Shown here piece after piece: positions 8,190 to 18,600 of a stretch of 64,000 nucleotides of DNA (its first letter is position 1; the number at the start of each line of letters is the position of its first letter). The notes below the pieces were generated by a model. That model searched no databases, was not told the DNA's origin, and was given only the letters and a program-made list of their open reading frames with translations. The translations under genes were made by a program, and so were the position numbers. This stretch comes from Ohtaekwangia sp. (lineage in GTDB: Bacteria; Bacteroidota; Bacteroidia; Cytophagales; Cyclobacteriaceae): assembly GCA_021155195.1 (NCBI GenBank), contig JAJNPV010000037.1, positions 62,001-126,000 of the forward strand, written 5' to 3'.

Positions 8190-10638
8190 TCTTTGCCTTT
8201 CCGTTAGTTGTTAAGGAGGTTACTTCGCTTGTAAAACCTGCAATCATGTTTATGATGCCTGCCTCATTTTGCATAGGTGAATAGCTTGTGGTTAAATGAA
8301 TTTCATTTCCTTTAATGATCATAATTTCTCTATGCTCTACTGTTTCGCCAGCCAACACTCGCTCGAATTTATTTTTAAGTTCCTCTTTCTCTGTAACACT
8401 TAACTGGGAAAGCATATTGAACCCTTTCGCTCCATTTATACCCTTGTTTTTTAGAAGATTGACGAACGCCTTGTTAAAATCAAGTATCTTAAATTCCTTG
8501 TCCAAAGTAAAAATTGGATCCAAAGAAGAATTAATCAAGTCTTTCAAGTATCGCTCTTTGCTTTGTGTTGCACTAAGTACTCGCTGCATTTCCTCTTGCG
8601 TTGCCGAAAGCTCTTCCATATTTTGACGTAACTCTTCTTCTTGTGCTTTCATTTCTTCGTTCACTTGTTGTGCTTCTGCTGCCATCTTTTCGGCATTGCG
8701 TCTGGCATCAATCATTTCGGTGATGTTTTTCGCAAAGCAAACAATAGCATGAATTTCGTTTTTTTCATTTTTCAATGGCGAGTAGGTATTCACCACATGG
8801 ATCTCTTTGTCCTCCACCAAGAATGTATCAGTCACCTCAAAGTGATTTCCTTCCAGGGCACGATGATAATAAGACTTCTGCTTTTCACGTCTCTTCCCTT
8901 CTAACACGCCCAACACATCAAATTCCTTTTCTACATGAAACCCGTTGATACGCATTTGGTCTTGATAGGCTTTGTTAAAACTGATTAGTTTGAAAGATTT
9001 ATCAATTGTGCAGATGGCATCTTTAGAAGAATTCAGAACTTCATTTAAATACTCTTCTTTTGATTGTGCAATCTGAAGTACTCGTTGCATTTCTTCCTGC
9101 GTTGCCGAAAGCTCTTCCATGTTTTGACGCATCTCTTCTTCCTGAGCGCGCATTTGCTCCGCCTGCACCTGAGTTTCTTCCAAAAGTTTTTTGGTTCGAC
9201 TATTTACTTTTACAGATGAAATAGTAGAAGCAATGCTTTCGCCCAACTTTTGAACAAATTCAATTTGATGTGGTAGAATGGTGCTAAAAGACGCAATCTC
9301 CACTACACCGAAAATAATTTCATCTAATTTCAACGGCACGATCAACAAGTTCTTTGGTAAGGCTTCTCCAAGCCCAGAGGTAATGTGCATGTAATTTCCG
9401 GGAATGTCTGACATATAGATTGTATCCTTTTCAAGAATACACTGACCGGTAATTCCTTCTCCAATCTCAATTCTTTTGTTCAGGAATTTCTTTCTGTTGT
9501 ATGCATAACATGACACCAATTCAATAAAAGTATCTTGTGTGTTGTCATCATTAACCAAAAACAAAGCACCTTGACTTGCATTCATGTACTTTACAAGATT
9601 GCTGATGATGCTATCCGATAACTCGGTCAAACTATCATTGCGCGAGCGAAGGATGTCTGCAAATTTTGCCAAGCCTTCCGTTGCCCAACTGCGCTTATGA
9701 TCTTCCTCGGCAGCCTTATTCAGGTTATCGCGCATTCTCATAAGCGCTTCGCCCATTGTATCATCCTCGCTAAGCAATTCAAAATTGCTTGCATAGTTTC
9801 CTTTACCAATGCTTTCAGCAAATTCAACTTTAGCTTTTAATCCGGTTAGCATATTTTGAATGGCATCAGCCATGCGGCCAATTTCATCTTTCCCCTTTTT
9901 CAGGGTTACCGAAACAAACTTTCCCTTTGAAACCATCGTGATTAAATCACTTAGATCAGCAATGGGCTTGGAGATGGATTTTACAGAAAAATAACTGGCA
10001 TATATTCCAATCACTATGAATAAAACAATGTTACCGATGTATAAGTATGAAAGCAGGTTTGTATATGATTCCTTTTTCTCCTTGGCTTCTTGCAAGAGTT
10101 GATTTTGTCTATCGGAAGCTTGCGTGATTAAATTGGTTACGGCTTTGTAATTAGGAGTAATTTTTTTGTCCATGGCAGTGATCACTTCATCTACCACAGC
10201 GTCATCTGCATATGACTCTTCGCTAACCAATAATTCCATTACCGGAACCTGGGCACTCATAAGGGAATTAAGAGATGCTATAATGGCTCGCGCCTCATCT
10301 GCAGCTGCTACGTTATCCAACTTGTTTGTAATTGATAAAAAACGCTCTCTCAGATCAACCACCTCAGCCGCGTGAATGGCCTTCAACTTTTCTTTCTCCT
10401 TAATATTGGGCTGATAGATCCAGTTGTTCGTTAATTTATACGATTCAGATGCCAACATTTCCAATTCCTTCAATGAAAGCACCATTGGATAATACGCTTC
10501 AGAAACACTTTTATCGATTTTTCTATTTTCCCAGGCGGTGTACATACTTACCAGGGTTGTAATGAATGCCAAACAAATAACGATGGCATACCCTGACATT
10601 ATTTTTCCTACTATTGAATTCTTGAATTTGCTAAACAT
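8164..10638 (-). CDS. Membrane receptor: 4HB-HAMP-GAF-PAS-PAS with tandem Q/E-rich coils
   Basis: This 824-residue protein has a membrane helix at about 12-33 and a periplasmic four-helix-bundle (4HB_MCP-like) domain to about 190. A second membrane helix lies at about 197-218, followed by HAMP (about 218-275), GAF (about 325-475) and two near-identical units, each a coiled coil followed by a PAS domain. The coils share the string RQNMEELSATQEEMQRVL (504-521 and 671-688). There is no kinase, phosphatase, cyclase or MCP hairpin, so output must go through partners. The degenerate kinase gene overlaps its 3' end by 26 bp, and CheR/CheB are encoded next. It may sense a ligand delivered by the periplasmic protein encoded upstream. 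Confidence 0.88.
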   Translation of the reverse strand: MFSKFKNSIVGKIMSGYAIVICLAFITTLVSMYTAWENRKIDKSVSEAYYPMVLSLKELEMLASESYKLTNNWIYQPNIKEKEKLKAIHAAEVVDLRERFLSITNKLDNVAAADEARAIIASLNSLMSAQVPVMELLVSEESYADDAVVDEVITAMDKKITPNYKAVTNLITQASDRQNQLLQEAKEKKESYTNLLSYLYIGNIVLFIVIGIYASYFSVKSISKPIADLSDLITMVSKGKFVSVTLKKGKDEIGRMADAIQNMLTGLKAKVEFAESIGKGNYASNFELLSEDDTMGEALMRMRDNLNKAAEEDHKRSWATEGLAKFADILRSRNDSLTELSDSIISNLVKYMNASQGALFLVNDDNTQDTFIELVSCYAYNRKKFLNKRIEIGEGITGQCILEKDTIYMSDIPGNYMHITSGLGEALPKNLLIVPLKLDEIIFGVVEIASFSTILPHQIEFVQKLGESIASTISSVKVNSRTKKLLEETQVQAEQMRAQEEEMRQNMEELSATQEEMQRVLQIAQSKEEYLNEVLNSSKDAICTIDKSFKLISFNKAYQDQMRINGFHVEKEFDVLGVLEGKRREKQKSYYHRALEGNHFEVTDTFLVEDKEIHVVNTYSPLKNEKNEIHAIVCFAKNITEMIDARRNAEKMAAEAQQVNEEMKAQEEELRQNMEELSATQEEMQRVLSATQSKERYLKDLINSSLDPIFTLDKEFKILDFNKAFVNLLKNKGINGAKGFNMLSQLSVTEKEELKNKFERVLAGETVEHREIMIIKGNEIHLTTSYSPMQNEAGIINMIAGFTSEVTSLTTNGKAKNELGLAGK
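8581..9140. repeat. Direct repeat encoding the RQNMEELSATQEEMQ coil
   Basis: Two nearly identical stretches of about 60 bp, at roughly 8581-8640 and 9081-9140, lie 500 bp apart inside the receptor gene. They encode the same E/Q-rich coiled-coil heptads, each preceding a PAS domain. A related but diverged copy (ATQEELE) is present in the phosphatase gene. This indicates internal duplication of a coil-PAS unit. Confidence 0.8.
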
Positions 10639-10677
10639 GTGGAGTATAATTTATTTTTAGAGGCAGAGGTGTACACA

Positions 10678-10700
10678 GGCACACTAGTATTTCGTGTGCC
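10678..10700. terminator. Perfect 7-bp hairpin between binding-protein and receptor genes
   Basis: The arms GGCACAC and GTGTGCC are separated by 9 bases in the 100-bp gap between the phosphate-binding-like gene (stop at 10739) and the receptor gene (start at 10638). There is no clear U-tract on the minus strand, so it may be a partial attenuator, an RNA-processing or stability hairpin, or an operator rather than a full terminator. It could set the porin and binding protein at a different level from the signalling genes. Confidence 0.5.
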
Positions 10701-10738
10701 TTATGTAACATCACCTAAACCAAATTTTTGCTTAAACT

Positions 10739-11185
10739 TTATTTTACCAGAAGAACTACTTTCACTTTTGCTTTTGCCTCTGCGGTAAGAGATGCAGCGT
10801 TTATAAAACCAATTGCACCAGCTTCTCCCGCTACAAAATCAATCACGGCATCATCAGAAGTAAATTTATCCTGCGGCTTCTCGGCATTTTCGTACTGCTT
10901 TTGTGTGAAATAGGTTTCCACATCACTGGCAGACATTCCTAACACGGTGGAGTAAAAAACATCCTGCTCTGAACATTTGGATTTTCTATCTGCAGGCTTA
11001 ATGTTCTTGTTAATATCCGGCCATCTTTTTTTAATTTTCCTAAGCCAGTACAATTTAGCTTCACCTATCGTTAACTTGTCAATTGTGTTTTCATTGTTTA
11101 CAATAATGGCTATGTCAGAAGGCGCTGGAGCAAATGCGGTAAGCATTAGGCATAGAAGCGACATTAGTATAACTATCTTTTTCAT
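10739..11185 (-). CDS. Short periplasmic phosphate-binding-like protein (PBP-like)
   Basis: This 148-residue protein has a Sec signal peptide (MKKIVILMSLLCLMLTAFA, cleavage about residue 19-21). The body resembles the short PstS-like family: KLYWLRKIKKRWPDI near the N-terminus, then FYSTVLGMSASDVETYF, and AGAIGFINAASL near the C-terminus. These proteins have about half the length of PstS and often sit next to porins and HAMP sensors. No ABC permease or ATPase for phosphate is nearby, so it is more likely a sensor-associated or scavenging binding protein than part of a Pst importer. It lies 32 bp downstream of the porin gene. Ligand identity is inferred only from family resemblance. Confidence 0.75.
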   Translation of the reverse strand: MKKIVILMSLLCLMLTAFAPAPSDIAIIVNNENTIDKLTIGEAKLYWLRKIKKRWPDINKNIKPADRKSKCSEQDVFYSTVLGMSASDVETYFTQKQYENAEKPQDKFTSDDAVIDFVAGEAGAIGFINAASLTAEAKAKVKVVLLVK

Positions 11186-11217
11186 GAGTATGATTATTTA
11201 ATCTGTTGTAGGTGTGA

Positions 11218-12390
11218 TTAGAATACGAATGCAAACTGCAAGCGCACTCTATTGTTCTTTGTAGAGTTTGTAAATCCATCGTCAGTTTTTCCGAATCCAG
11301 GAATTACGATGTCTTGATAAAATTGATCTTGCTTTTCAATCTCATACTCCAATTTGCAAACGAAATTGGAATTGAACTTGTAACGAGTGCCTAACGTAAA
11401 TTGATTAACACTTACTGGAATTGGAGCAAAGTATAGATCTCCTTCTGTTGTAGATCGTCCTGCTTGGGTATAATTAAACATTGCGTATGGCGTAAATTTT
11501 TCAGTTAGTTTATAACCTCCATACACATAATAGGAATGACTTTTATAATCACCTACGTTGTCAAACTTGCTTGTCTGGCTAAGGTATTCTGCAATGAATT
11601 CTGGTTTCTTTTCAGAGTTCATGTAGGCTATAGAGGCAACAAAGAGTTGCAAATCTCCATTATCTGGTAAAGCAGCTATACTTCCATTTGGATTGGGTCT
11701 TCCTTTTTCGATTCTGTCAAACATTCCAGATACCATAATCTTAAGGCCTTCAATTGGCTCTGCTCCAATCTGTGCCGTTACAGCAATGTGGTTATCTGAT
11801 TTATCATTAGATCCATAATATCCAATTCCATTTCCTAAGAAAAGCTTGTAAGAAAAGCGGGCATTGGTCATGTTATCCCCCTCAAACTGCACCCCTATAT
11901 CACGATATTGCAATGGCCCACCTTCACTGATAGGTCTGATAGCGAATGGACGTTGAATAGTGGGTTGCAATACAAGACCCATTGTGTATTGATTGTTCCA
12001 ATAGCCGATAGGTGTAAACATTTTACCAACCCGCACACTGAAATAATTCTGAATATAATAACGAGCCATAAGGCGTTGAATTTCGAAATTGTAAGTACCC
12101 TTGGCATTGTTGAAGTTTGCTTCCGCCAATACCGACAAGCGCTCACTCAACTGTGAAGTAACAAACAGTACAAAATTGCCAGTGTTAAAATTGGTTTTAC
12201 TTTTATAAGTAGAGTCACTCGTGATGTACTCTCCCATTCCATTCACTCCTCTGAATCGATTAGTTTCGATTGTTTTGAAATTGTTTATTTCGGGCTGACC
12301 GAAAAAACGAATCTTTGTATCCTGTGCATAGCTTGTAATGGCTGAGCTTGCCAGAATAACCATTGTCATAAATTTTAATTTTGCTTTCAT
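11218..12390 (-). CDS. Outer-membrane porin-like beta-barrel protein
   Basis: This 390-residue protein has a signal peptide ending in SSAITSYAQ and a barrel-type sequence: alternating aromatic and polar strands with many Tyr, Phe and Gly, and a C-terminal strand ending RLQFAFVF with terminal Phe. It resembles the phosphate-selective porin O/P-like group of Bacteroidota. It is the first gene of the long minus-strand cluster, followed at 32 bp by the periplasmic binding-like protein. The two could form a diffusion and binding unit feeding the receptor further down. The transported solute is not shown by the sequence. Confidence 0.78.
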   Translation of the reverse strand: MKAKLKFMTMVILASSAITSYAQDTKIRFFGQPEINNFKTIETNRFRGVNGMGEYITSDSTYKSKTNFNTGNFVLFVTSQLSERLSVLAEANFNNAKGTYNFEIQRLMARYYIQNYFSVRVGKMFTPIGYWNNQYTMGLVLQPTIQRPFAIRPISEGGPLQYRDIGVQFEGDNMTNARFSYKLFLGNGIGYYGSNDKSDNHIAVTAQIGAEPIEGLKIMVSGMFDRIEKGRPNPNGSIAALPDNGDLQLFVASIAYMNSEKKPEFIAEYLSQTSKFDNVGDYKSHSYYVYGGYKLTEKFTPYAMFNYTQAGRSTTEGDLYFAPIPVSVNQFTLGTRYKFNSNFVCKLEYEIEKQDQFYQDIVIPGFGKTDDGFTNSTKNNRVRLQFAFVF

Positions 12391-12627
12391 TTTAAATTTT
12401 TTGTTTTACATTAAATTTTGTGAATGCAAGATTATGGAACTACCGTGCGCAGAAATACCACGAATGAGTAGGTGGTGGTACTTTTAAAGTAAGTGGATTA
12501 TGATGGAATGAAAGGAGTTGCCTGCAAAGAGCAATGCTCTGATAGAATATTTATGCGTTCTTAATAGAAACCAATAAGTATTCTGAGAACAGGAGAGAAA
12601 CTAATATAAGATTTTGAGATGGTAGGC
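12391..12627. promoter_or_regulatory. Intergenic region upstream of the porin cluster, small palindrome
   Basis: This 237-bp gap should carry the promoter for the leftward porin/receptor cluster and also contains the 3' flank of the LytTR gene. An AGAGCA-A-TGCTCT palindrome lies at 12528-12540, about 140 bp upstream of the porin start. It could be an operator, but no other copy was noticed. No clear TAnnTTTG promoter element was assigned. Confidence 0.3.
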
Positions 12628-13371
12628 TTAATTGCCTATTCTTTCAAGAAAACCTTCCTTCTTGCGTTTTGATACATCGAGCGATTGATCGTTGCTCATA
12701 ATTACGTATCCACCTTCACCGCGAATGTATTTTTTTACGGCATTCAGGTTAATCAGATAAGAATTGTGGATTCGATAAAAATTTTGATCGGATAATAATT
12801 CATCATACTCCTTCAACGTCCTGCTAACCAAATACTTTTTCCCATCGCTGGTCACTATTTCAGTATAGTTACTGGAAGCTTCGCAATAGAGTATATCAGA
12901 AACCTTAACAAAAATAAGCCCATCAAATGTGGGCAAGGCTAACTTATAGCTTTCGGTAGGTTGTATCTTTAAATTTTGAATAAGGTGCTGAAGTCGAAGT
13001 GAAGTAGTATCATTCAACTTGGAATTCAACTTTACAATCGATTGTTTGAGTTCCTCAATATCAATCGGCTTTAAAAGATAGTCAATCGCTGAGAACTTAA
13101 ATGCTTTAATGGCATATTCAGAATGTGCGGTAGTAAAAATGATTTCAAAATTAATTTCTTTTATCCGTGTAAGTAAGTCGAAGCCGCTTTCGCGTTGCAT
13201 TTGAATATCCAGAAAGACTACATCTGGTTTATGTTCTTTAATGGCATTAATTCCTTCATCCACATTTTGACAAAGTGCACACACCTCTACGCCCTCACAA
13301 AAGTCTTCCAAAAGAATCCGAAGGCTTTCGCGGCTTTTAAATTCATCATCAACTATTATACCCTTCACCAT
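12628..13371 (-). CDS. LytTR family response regulator
   Basis: This 247-residue protein has an N-terminal receiver domain (residues 3-118), with acidic pocket VDDE near residue 8 and phosphoacceptor Asp55 in VVFLDIQM. The switch region TTAHSEYAIKAF and lysine in LLKPID are present. The C-terminal LytTR DNA-binding domain spans about 140-245 (YRIHNSYLINLNAVKKY motif). It is encoded divergently from a LytS-type kinase (137-bp gap), and a second such kinase lies beyond. Its targets are unknown; LytTR regulators usually bind paired direct repeats. Confidence 0.93.
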   Translation of the reverse strand: MVKGIIVDDEFKSRESLRILLEDFCEGVEVCALCQNVDEGINAIKEHKPDVVFLDIQMQRESGFDLLTRIKEINFEIIFTTAHSEYAIKAFKFSAIDYLLKPIDIEELKQSIVKLNSKLNDTTSLRLQHLIQNLKIQPTESYKLALPTFDGLIFVKVSDILYCEASSNYTEIVTSDGKKYLVSRTLKEYDELLSDQNFYRIHNSYLINLNAVKKYIRGEGGYVIMSNDQSLDVSKRKKEGFLERIGN

Positions 13372-13507
13372 TCGTCAAAGATAATTGCTTTTAAAAAATC
13401 CTATCAAGATTCTTTCACCTGAAAATACCAATTGCTAATAGATTTAAAGGTACCATTCCTAAAAGGTTGGTAAGATTTGATACAAATTCGCATAATTTGA
13501 AGGCAAA

Positions 13508-15643
13508 ATGAAACTGATTCTAAGAAAGATAACCAATTGGGGTACTCAATACACCAATTCCAAGTCGGAAAAAAGAAATGTAATTATGACTAATTACACT
13601 TCATTGGTTTCTTCTATAGCCTTAACACCTCTTATAGCAGCATTATTTTTCTACTTTGATTCAAATTCTCAGGTATTAAACAGGCTTTTGATTGCCATCT
13701 TGCTTTTCCTGGCTCCACTGGTTCTCAACCGTTTTGGCTATATAATAACTAGCAGAATTATTTTAAGCTGGTTAACTCCTGTGATTGTCTTTGGGGTTAG
13801 CATTCTGGATTTAAAGGCAGGCGAACAATATGCCCCCTCTTCCTTTGTAGGGCTTCGCCTTTTTCTGCTGGCTGGCTTTTGCTTTCCGTTTTTGATTTTC
13901 AACTTGAAAAACAAACTGCCTATAATCCTGGCTTTATCAGTTTCGCTGGTCTCTTTTATTTTCTTCGACCAGATTTTCGAGTTCTTTGATGTTGGCTTCT
14001 TACAGATTATCCAGAGCGACCCATTTTACGAATTCAATAACATGCGGGCTTTCGTGGCCACTTTTGTTGTTGGATTAACTCTGTTTTTCTTGAAAAGTGT
14101 GGTGGAGAAGAATGAAGAATGGAATCAACAATTATTAGATGAATTAGAGGCAAAAAATAAATTCATTAAGCAGCAGGCAGAGGCAGAGGTTTATGAGCTA
14201 AACGAAAAACTTACTGCAAATCTTCAGCTCCTCGGTGTTAGTGAAGCAAAATTCAGAGGTGCATTTGAACACTCTGCTATTGGCATGGCGTTGGTTTCAC
14301 TGGATTCCAAGTGGTTACAAGTAAATAAAGAGTTATGCCAAATTGTTGGATTTTCTGAAGAGGAGCTTGTACACAAACCCTCTAAAGACATTACCCATCC
14401 AGAAGATAAGCAAGGAGATCATGAACTTCAGCAACAACTTCTACGTGGAGAGGAGGACACTTTTAGGAGAGAGAAGCGGTATATACATAAAGACGGATCC
14501 ATTGTTTGGGTTAATTTGAATGCTTCAATCGTAAAAGATGGAGCGGGTTCACCCCTTTATTTTGTTGCCCAAATTGAAGACATCACAATCGAGAAAAAAG
14601 CGGCTGAACAATTAATGATTCAAGAAGCCAATCTGAAAGCTACGATTAACAACACGGAAGTAATGATCTGGTCCGTTGATGTCGATTTTAAATTACTCAT
14701 GTTTAATAACCAGTTTTCGAAGCATATGTTGAAGAATTATGGGGTTCAACTTAAAATTGGAAGCAGAATTTTTTCTTCGACTCAATCCTCAACTTTCCAT
14801 GAGCTAATAACTAAGTGGAGCCCTCTTTATTTACAAGCACTAAAAGGCAACCGCATAACTTTTGAAGAAACCCGATTTGGTATTGATTTTCAATATTCTC
14901 TTAGCCCAATCTTTGAGATGGATAAAGTGATTGGCGTTAGCATATTTGCAGATAACGTTACGGAACGAGTTGCACGTGATCGTGAATTGGCCGAAGCAAA
15001 TAAAAAAATCGGAGAATTGAAATTAATGGCCCTGCGCTCCGTAATGAGTCCTCATTTTATTTTTAATGTGCTGAATTCAATTCAATTTTTTATTGCCAAA
15101 AGTGATCGGTTAAATGCCATGAATTATTTGGCTACTTTTTCGAAATTGATTAGAAGTATTCTTTATCACTCTGTCAACAACAAGATTAAACTAGCTGATG
15201 AAATTGAACTGTTGCAGAATTACGTTAATCTTGAAATGACTCGCTTCGAGAACAAATTTGCATTTTCTTTATTGATCGATCCGGAAATAGAAATAGAGTC
15301 AATCGTCATTCCATCTTTATTAATACAACCCTATGTAGAAAATGCCATACTTCACGGTCTCTATAATAAACAAGGCCATGGCGAATTATTCATACGGATT
15401 AATGAAAACGATGGCATTCTGATTTTTGAGATTGAGGACAATGGCATCGGAAGAAAAGAATCGAAAAAACTTCACAAATACAATTTTGATTCCCACGCCT
15501 CCATGGGTAGCACCATTACTGAGGAAAGACTTAAGCTAATAAATCAAGCTAATAAATCATCATTTGAAATAGAGGATATTATGGATAAAGATGGGGTGTG
15601 CGGAACAGTGGTAAGAATCAAAATTCCATACGAGTCTGTTTAG
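13508..15643 (+). CDS. Membrane PAS-PAS histidine kinase of the LytS/His_kinase family
   Basis: This 711-residue protein has about six membrane helices (residues 33-200), a coiled coil, a PAS domain with PAC motif (about 240-362) and a second PAS (about 370-488). The His_kinase domain has phosphoacceptor His516 in RSVMSPHFIFN. The HATPase domain has an N-box IQPYVENAILHGL and a G-box DNGIGRK. This architecture pairs with LytTR regulators, and the divergent gene encodes one. The start at 13508 gives a cytosolic 30-residue leader; an internal ATG at 13586 (MTNYTS) would start just before the first helix and is a credible alternative. It converges with the next kinase gene, 9 bp apart. Confidence 0.9.
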   Translation: MKLILRKITNWGTQYTNSKSEKRNVIMTNYTSLVSSIALTPLIAALFFYFDSNSQVLNRLLIAILLFLAPLVLNRFGYIITSRIILSWLTPVIVFGVSILDLKAGEQYAPSSFVGLRLFLLAGFCFPFLIFNLKNKLPIILALSVSLVSFIFFDQIFEFFDVGFLQIIQSDPFYEFNNMRAFVATFVVGLTLFFLKSVVEKNEEWNQQLLDELEAKNKFIKQQAEAEVYELNEKLTANLQLLGVSEAKFRGAFEHSAIGMALVSLDSKWLQVNKELCQIVGFSEEELVHKPSKDITHPEDKQGDHELQQQLLRGEEDTFRREKRYIHKDGSIVWVNLNASIVKDGAGSPLYFVAQIEDITIEKKAAEQLMIQEANLKATINNTEVMIWSVDVDFKLLMFNNQFSKHMLKNYGVQLKIGSRIFSSTQSSTFHELITKWSPLYLQALKGNRITFEETRFGIDFQYSLSPIFEMDKVIGVSIFADNVTERVARDRELAEANKKIGELKLMALRSVMSPHFIFNVLNSIQFFIAKSDRLNAMNYLATFSKLIRSILYHSVNNKIKLADEIELLQNYVNLEMTRFENKFAFSLLIDPEIEIESIVIPSLLIQPYVENAILHGLYNKQGHGELFIRINENDGILIFEIEDNGIGRKESKKLHKYNFDSHASMGSTITEERLKLINQANKSSFEIEDIMDKDGVCGTVVRIKIPYESV

Positions 15644-15652
15644 GACTGGATC

Positions 15653-18600
15653 TTAATTTTTAAGCCAGATTTTTACACACGTTCCTGCGGGCTTATTATT
15701 TTCATCAAACAGATCAATCACTTCAATGGAGACCTTGTATTGATTGTTAATAAGACTGAGCCGTTCCTCTGTAATGGCAGTACCTAACGATTTGCGCCCT
15801 ACCATGTTTTTATCTCTAAATTCCCTTGCAGCTTCCCGTCCAATTCCATTATCTAGTACCTCAAAAAGAATGGCATCACTTTCCTTCTGAATTGAAATTT
15901 TTAGAGTGCCAGATTCCCTTTTATTATACAGCCCATGGATAATTGCGTTTTCTACATAGGGCTGTATTAATAAGGATGGTATTTCAGTGCCTTTCAAATC
16001 CAACCTTTCGTCAATTTCAAAATGTGAATCAAATTTTTCCTCAAAGCGAAGTCGTTCTAACGCAATATAGTTTTTAAGTTGTTCTATTTCCTCAGTTAAT
16101 TTTATAGTATTACTTACTGAGTGTTCTAATATTCCTCGCACCAGTCTGGAGAATGTAGAAAGATAATCGATTGCATTTTTACGGTCGTTTTGCGCAATGA
16201 AATATTGAATAGAGCTAAGAGCATTAAAGAAAAAATGTGGATTCATGACTGATCGAAGTGCGATCAGTTTGAATTCAACAACTTTATTGAGCGCATTCTT
16301 AAGATCCTGATCTTGCTTTACTCTTTCGGTAATATCATTTGCAAATACAACAACCCCAATAATTTGAGCTCCCTCTATTATTGGACTTAGAGAAAATTCA
16401 ACTGAGCGCCCGTCATAATTCTCCACAATCTGATATTTTTCTCCTTTCAATACACGTTCGTAACGGGGCGACCAGATATTTTTTAGTTGCTCTGCAAGGC
16501 TAACATCAGCCAGTATCATCCTTTCTCCTGGAATAACACCTGTTTTATAACGAGCCCTGACATACTCCTCAAAAGGCCTATTTGCTTTAATTATCTTAAG
16601 CTCCCGATCAACAGACCATACGATCAGATTAGTGTTATTAATAACAGCGTATAAATTTGCTTCACTTTCTAGTATTTTCTGCTCGACTATTTTTCTTTCA
16701 GTAATGTCCCTTACTACTACCAGCATGTGGTCTTCCCCTTGTAAACTAATTCTCTTAGCTGAAATATTTCCGTTGAATTTGGTTCCGTCTTTTCGCAAGA
16801 ATTCACTTTCCATAAATACGGCATTCCCCTTTCCAAAGTATTCTTCATTGAAATCTTCTCGATCCTTAACGATAGCCCAGAGGGTAAAATCAATACTTGA
16901 TTTTCCAATGACTTCTTCCCTTTTGTATCCTGAAAAAACCTCAACATTCTTATTGCATTCTATAAGAACTAAATCTCGTTCACGGATGATGAGCATTAGA
17001 TCTGGACTCAGGTTAAAGGCCTTGATAAATCTTTCTTCAGCCAACTTTCGATCTGATATATCCTTCACCATGGCAATAATATGTTCCACCCCGCCAATTT
17101 CAAGCTGCTCCATAGACAACATAACCTGAACATGCTGACCATTTTTTTTCTTCCATGTTGTTTCTATATCAGCTCTTAAGTTTCGGTTAAACCTATTCCA
17201 AAAATCATCTCGCTCATTTGAATGTACAAATACATCAAAATTCCAAATGGGTTTGCCTAAAAACTCTACTTTTGTGTAACCCAACAATGGAAAGGATTTT
17301 TCGTTAACATCCACCATCACCATATCCGACTTGCGAATAAGCATCATTGCATCAGGGCTCCCATAAAATATTTTGCTGAATTTTTCTTCAGCTGATTTTC
17401 TGGAGGTAATATCTTTTATTACTGCCAATACGTGCGGCCTGCCTTCAATCAGCAATGTATTAAGTGACAAGAGAGCCTGTATGGTGGCTCCATTTTTTCT
17501 TTTCAATTCAGCTTCCATTTCAATGCTGCCCGTTGCATCAATCTGGGTAAAGAAATATTGACTATCAGAAAGATGAGCGAAAAGAGGAAAATCCTTAACA
17601 CAATTTCCCAACAACTCTTCGCGTGTATAGTTAAGCGTTGAGAATATTTTATTGTTTATATCGATAATTACCCAGTCGTCCTTTTGGATTAAAATCATTA
17701 AATCCGGACTTCCATGAAACGTGTTTGAAAATTTGTGTTCACTGCTCTTCAATCGGCCCTCAGCTTCCTTTGAGTAAGTAATATCATAAGTAAGCCCAAA
17801 TATTCGCGGATCACCCTCAGCAGGCCACCCACATACGCGTGCCCACTTTTGATAACCCATTGGAGTTTGTATTTTCAAGATGATATCAAATGGATCTAGT
17901 TTACCAGCATATGCCTGCTCTATTAAGTCAGTAATAATAATTCTGCTAGGGCCATCATAAAATTGCAGGATGTCTTCAGGATTCTCTATTGGGTAGCTAG
18001 TATCTATTTCATGAATCTGATAAATTTCATCTGAAAATGTAAATTTTCCTTTAATAGGATCAAAAATCCAGTGCCCAATTTTCGCCAAGCTCTGTAACCG
18101 AGAAATAATCTGATCTCGCTCAGTCAGATTTTTATTATTCGCTAAAAGACTTGCGTTAACCCTGCGCAATTCTTCCTCAGAGGTAGCAAGTTCTTCTTCT
18201 CGCTTTGCCAGCTGCTGATTGAGATTCAGTTGTGCAACAAGAGTCTGAGCAATTTTTTGTTCATGCATTCTTTCTCGGGTTACATCCACCCAACCACCGA
18301 TAGCTCGTATTGGATTCTTCTCTTTATCTCGGATAATCATTCCACGATCAACAACATATGCAGTGCTTCCATCTGATTTGATTACGCGATATTCATCATT
18401 ATATATTCCATCTGAAGAGAGAAGAGCATTTTTAAAACGATCTGCTGATCTTTCAAAATCATCTGGATGAATATGGTTTACCCAATCGTTTACAGTGTAA
18501 TTCTCATTAGTCAAACCGAAATCAAGCAACGTTTTTGTGCCTGCAGTCCAGTAGAGACGTCCTGATTTAATATCCTCTTCCCACATAACTGCGTTGGATA

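Noticed and set aside
13446..13466. Two AAAGGT words 16 bases apart between the LytTR gene and the divergent kinase, considered as a LytTR binding site
   Set aside because: Spacing and sequence do not match the usual paired LytTR repeats closely enough.
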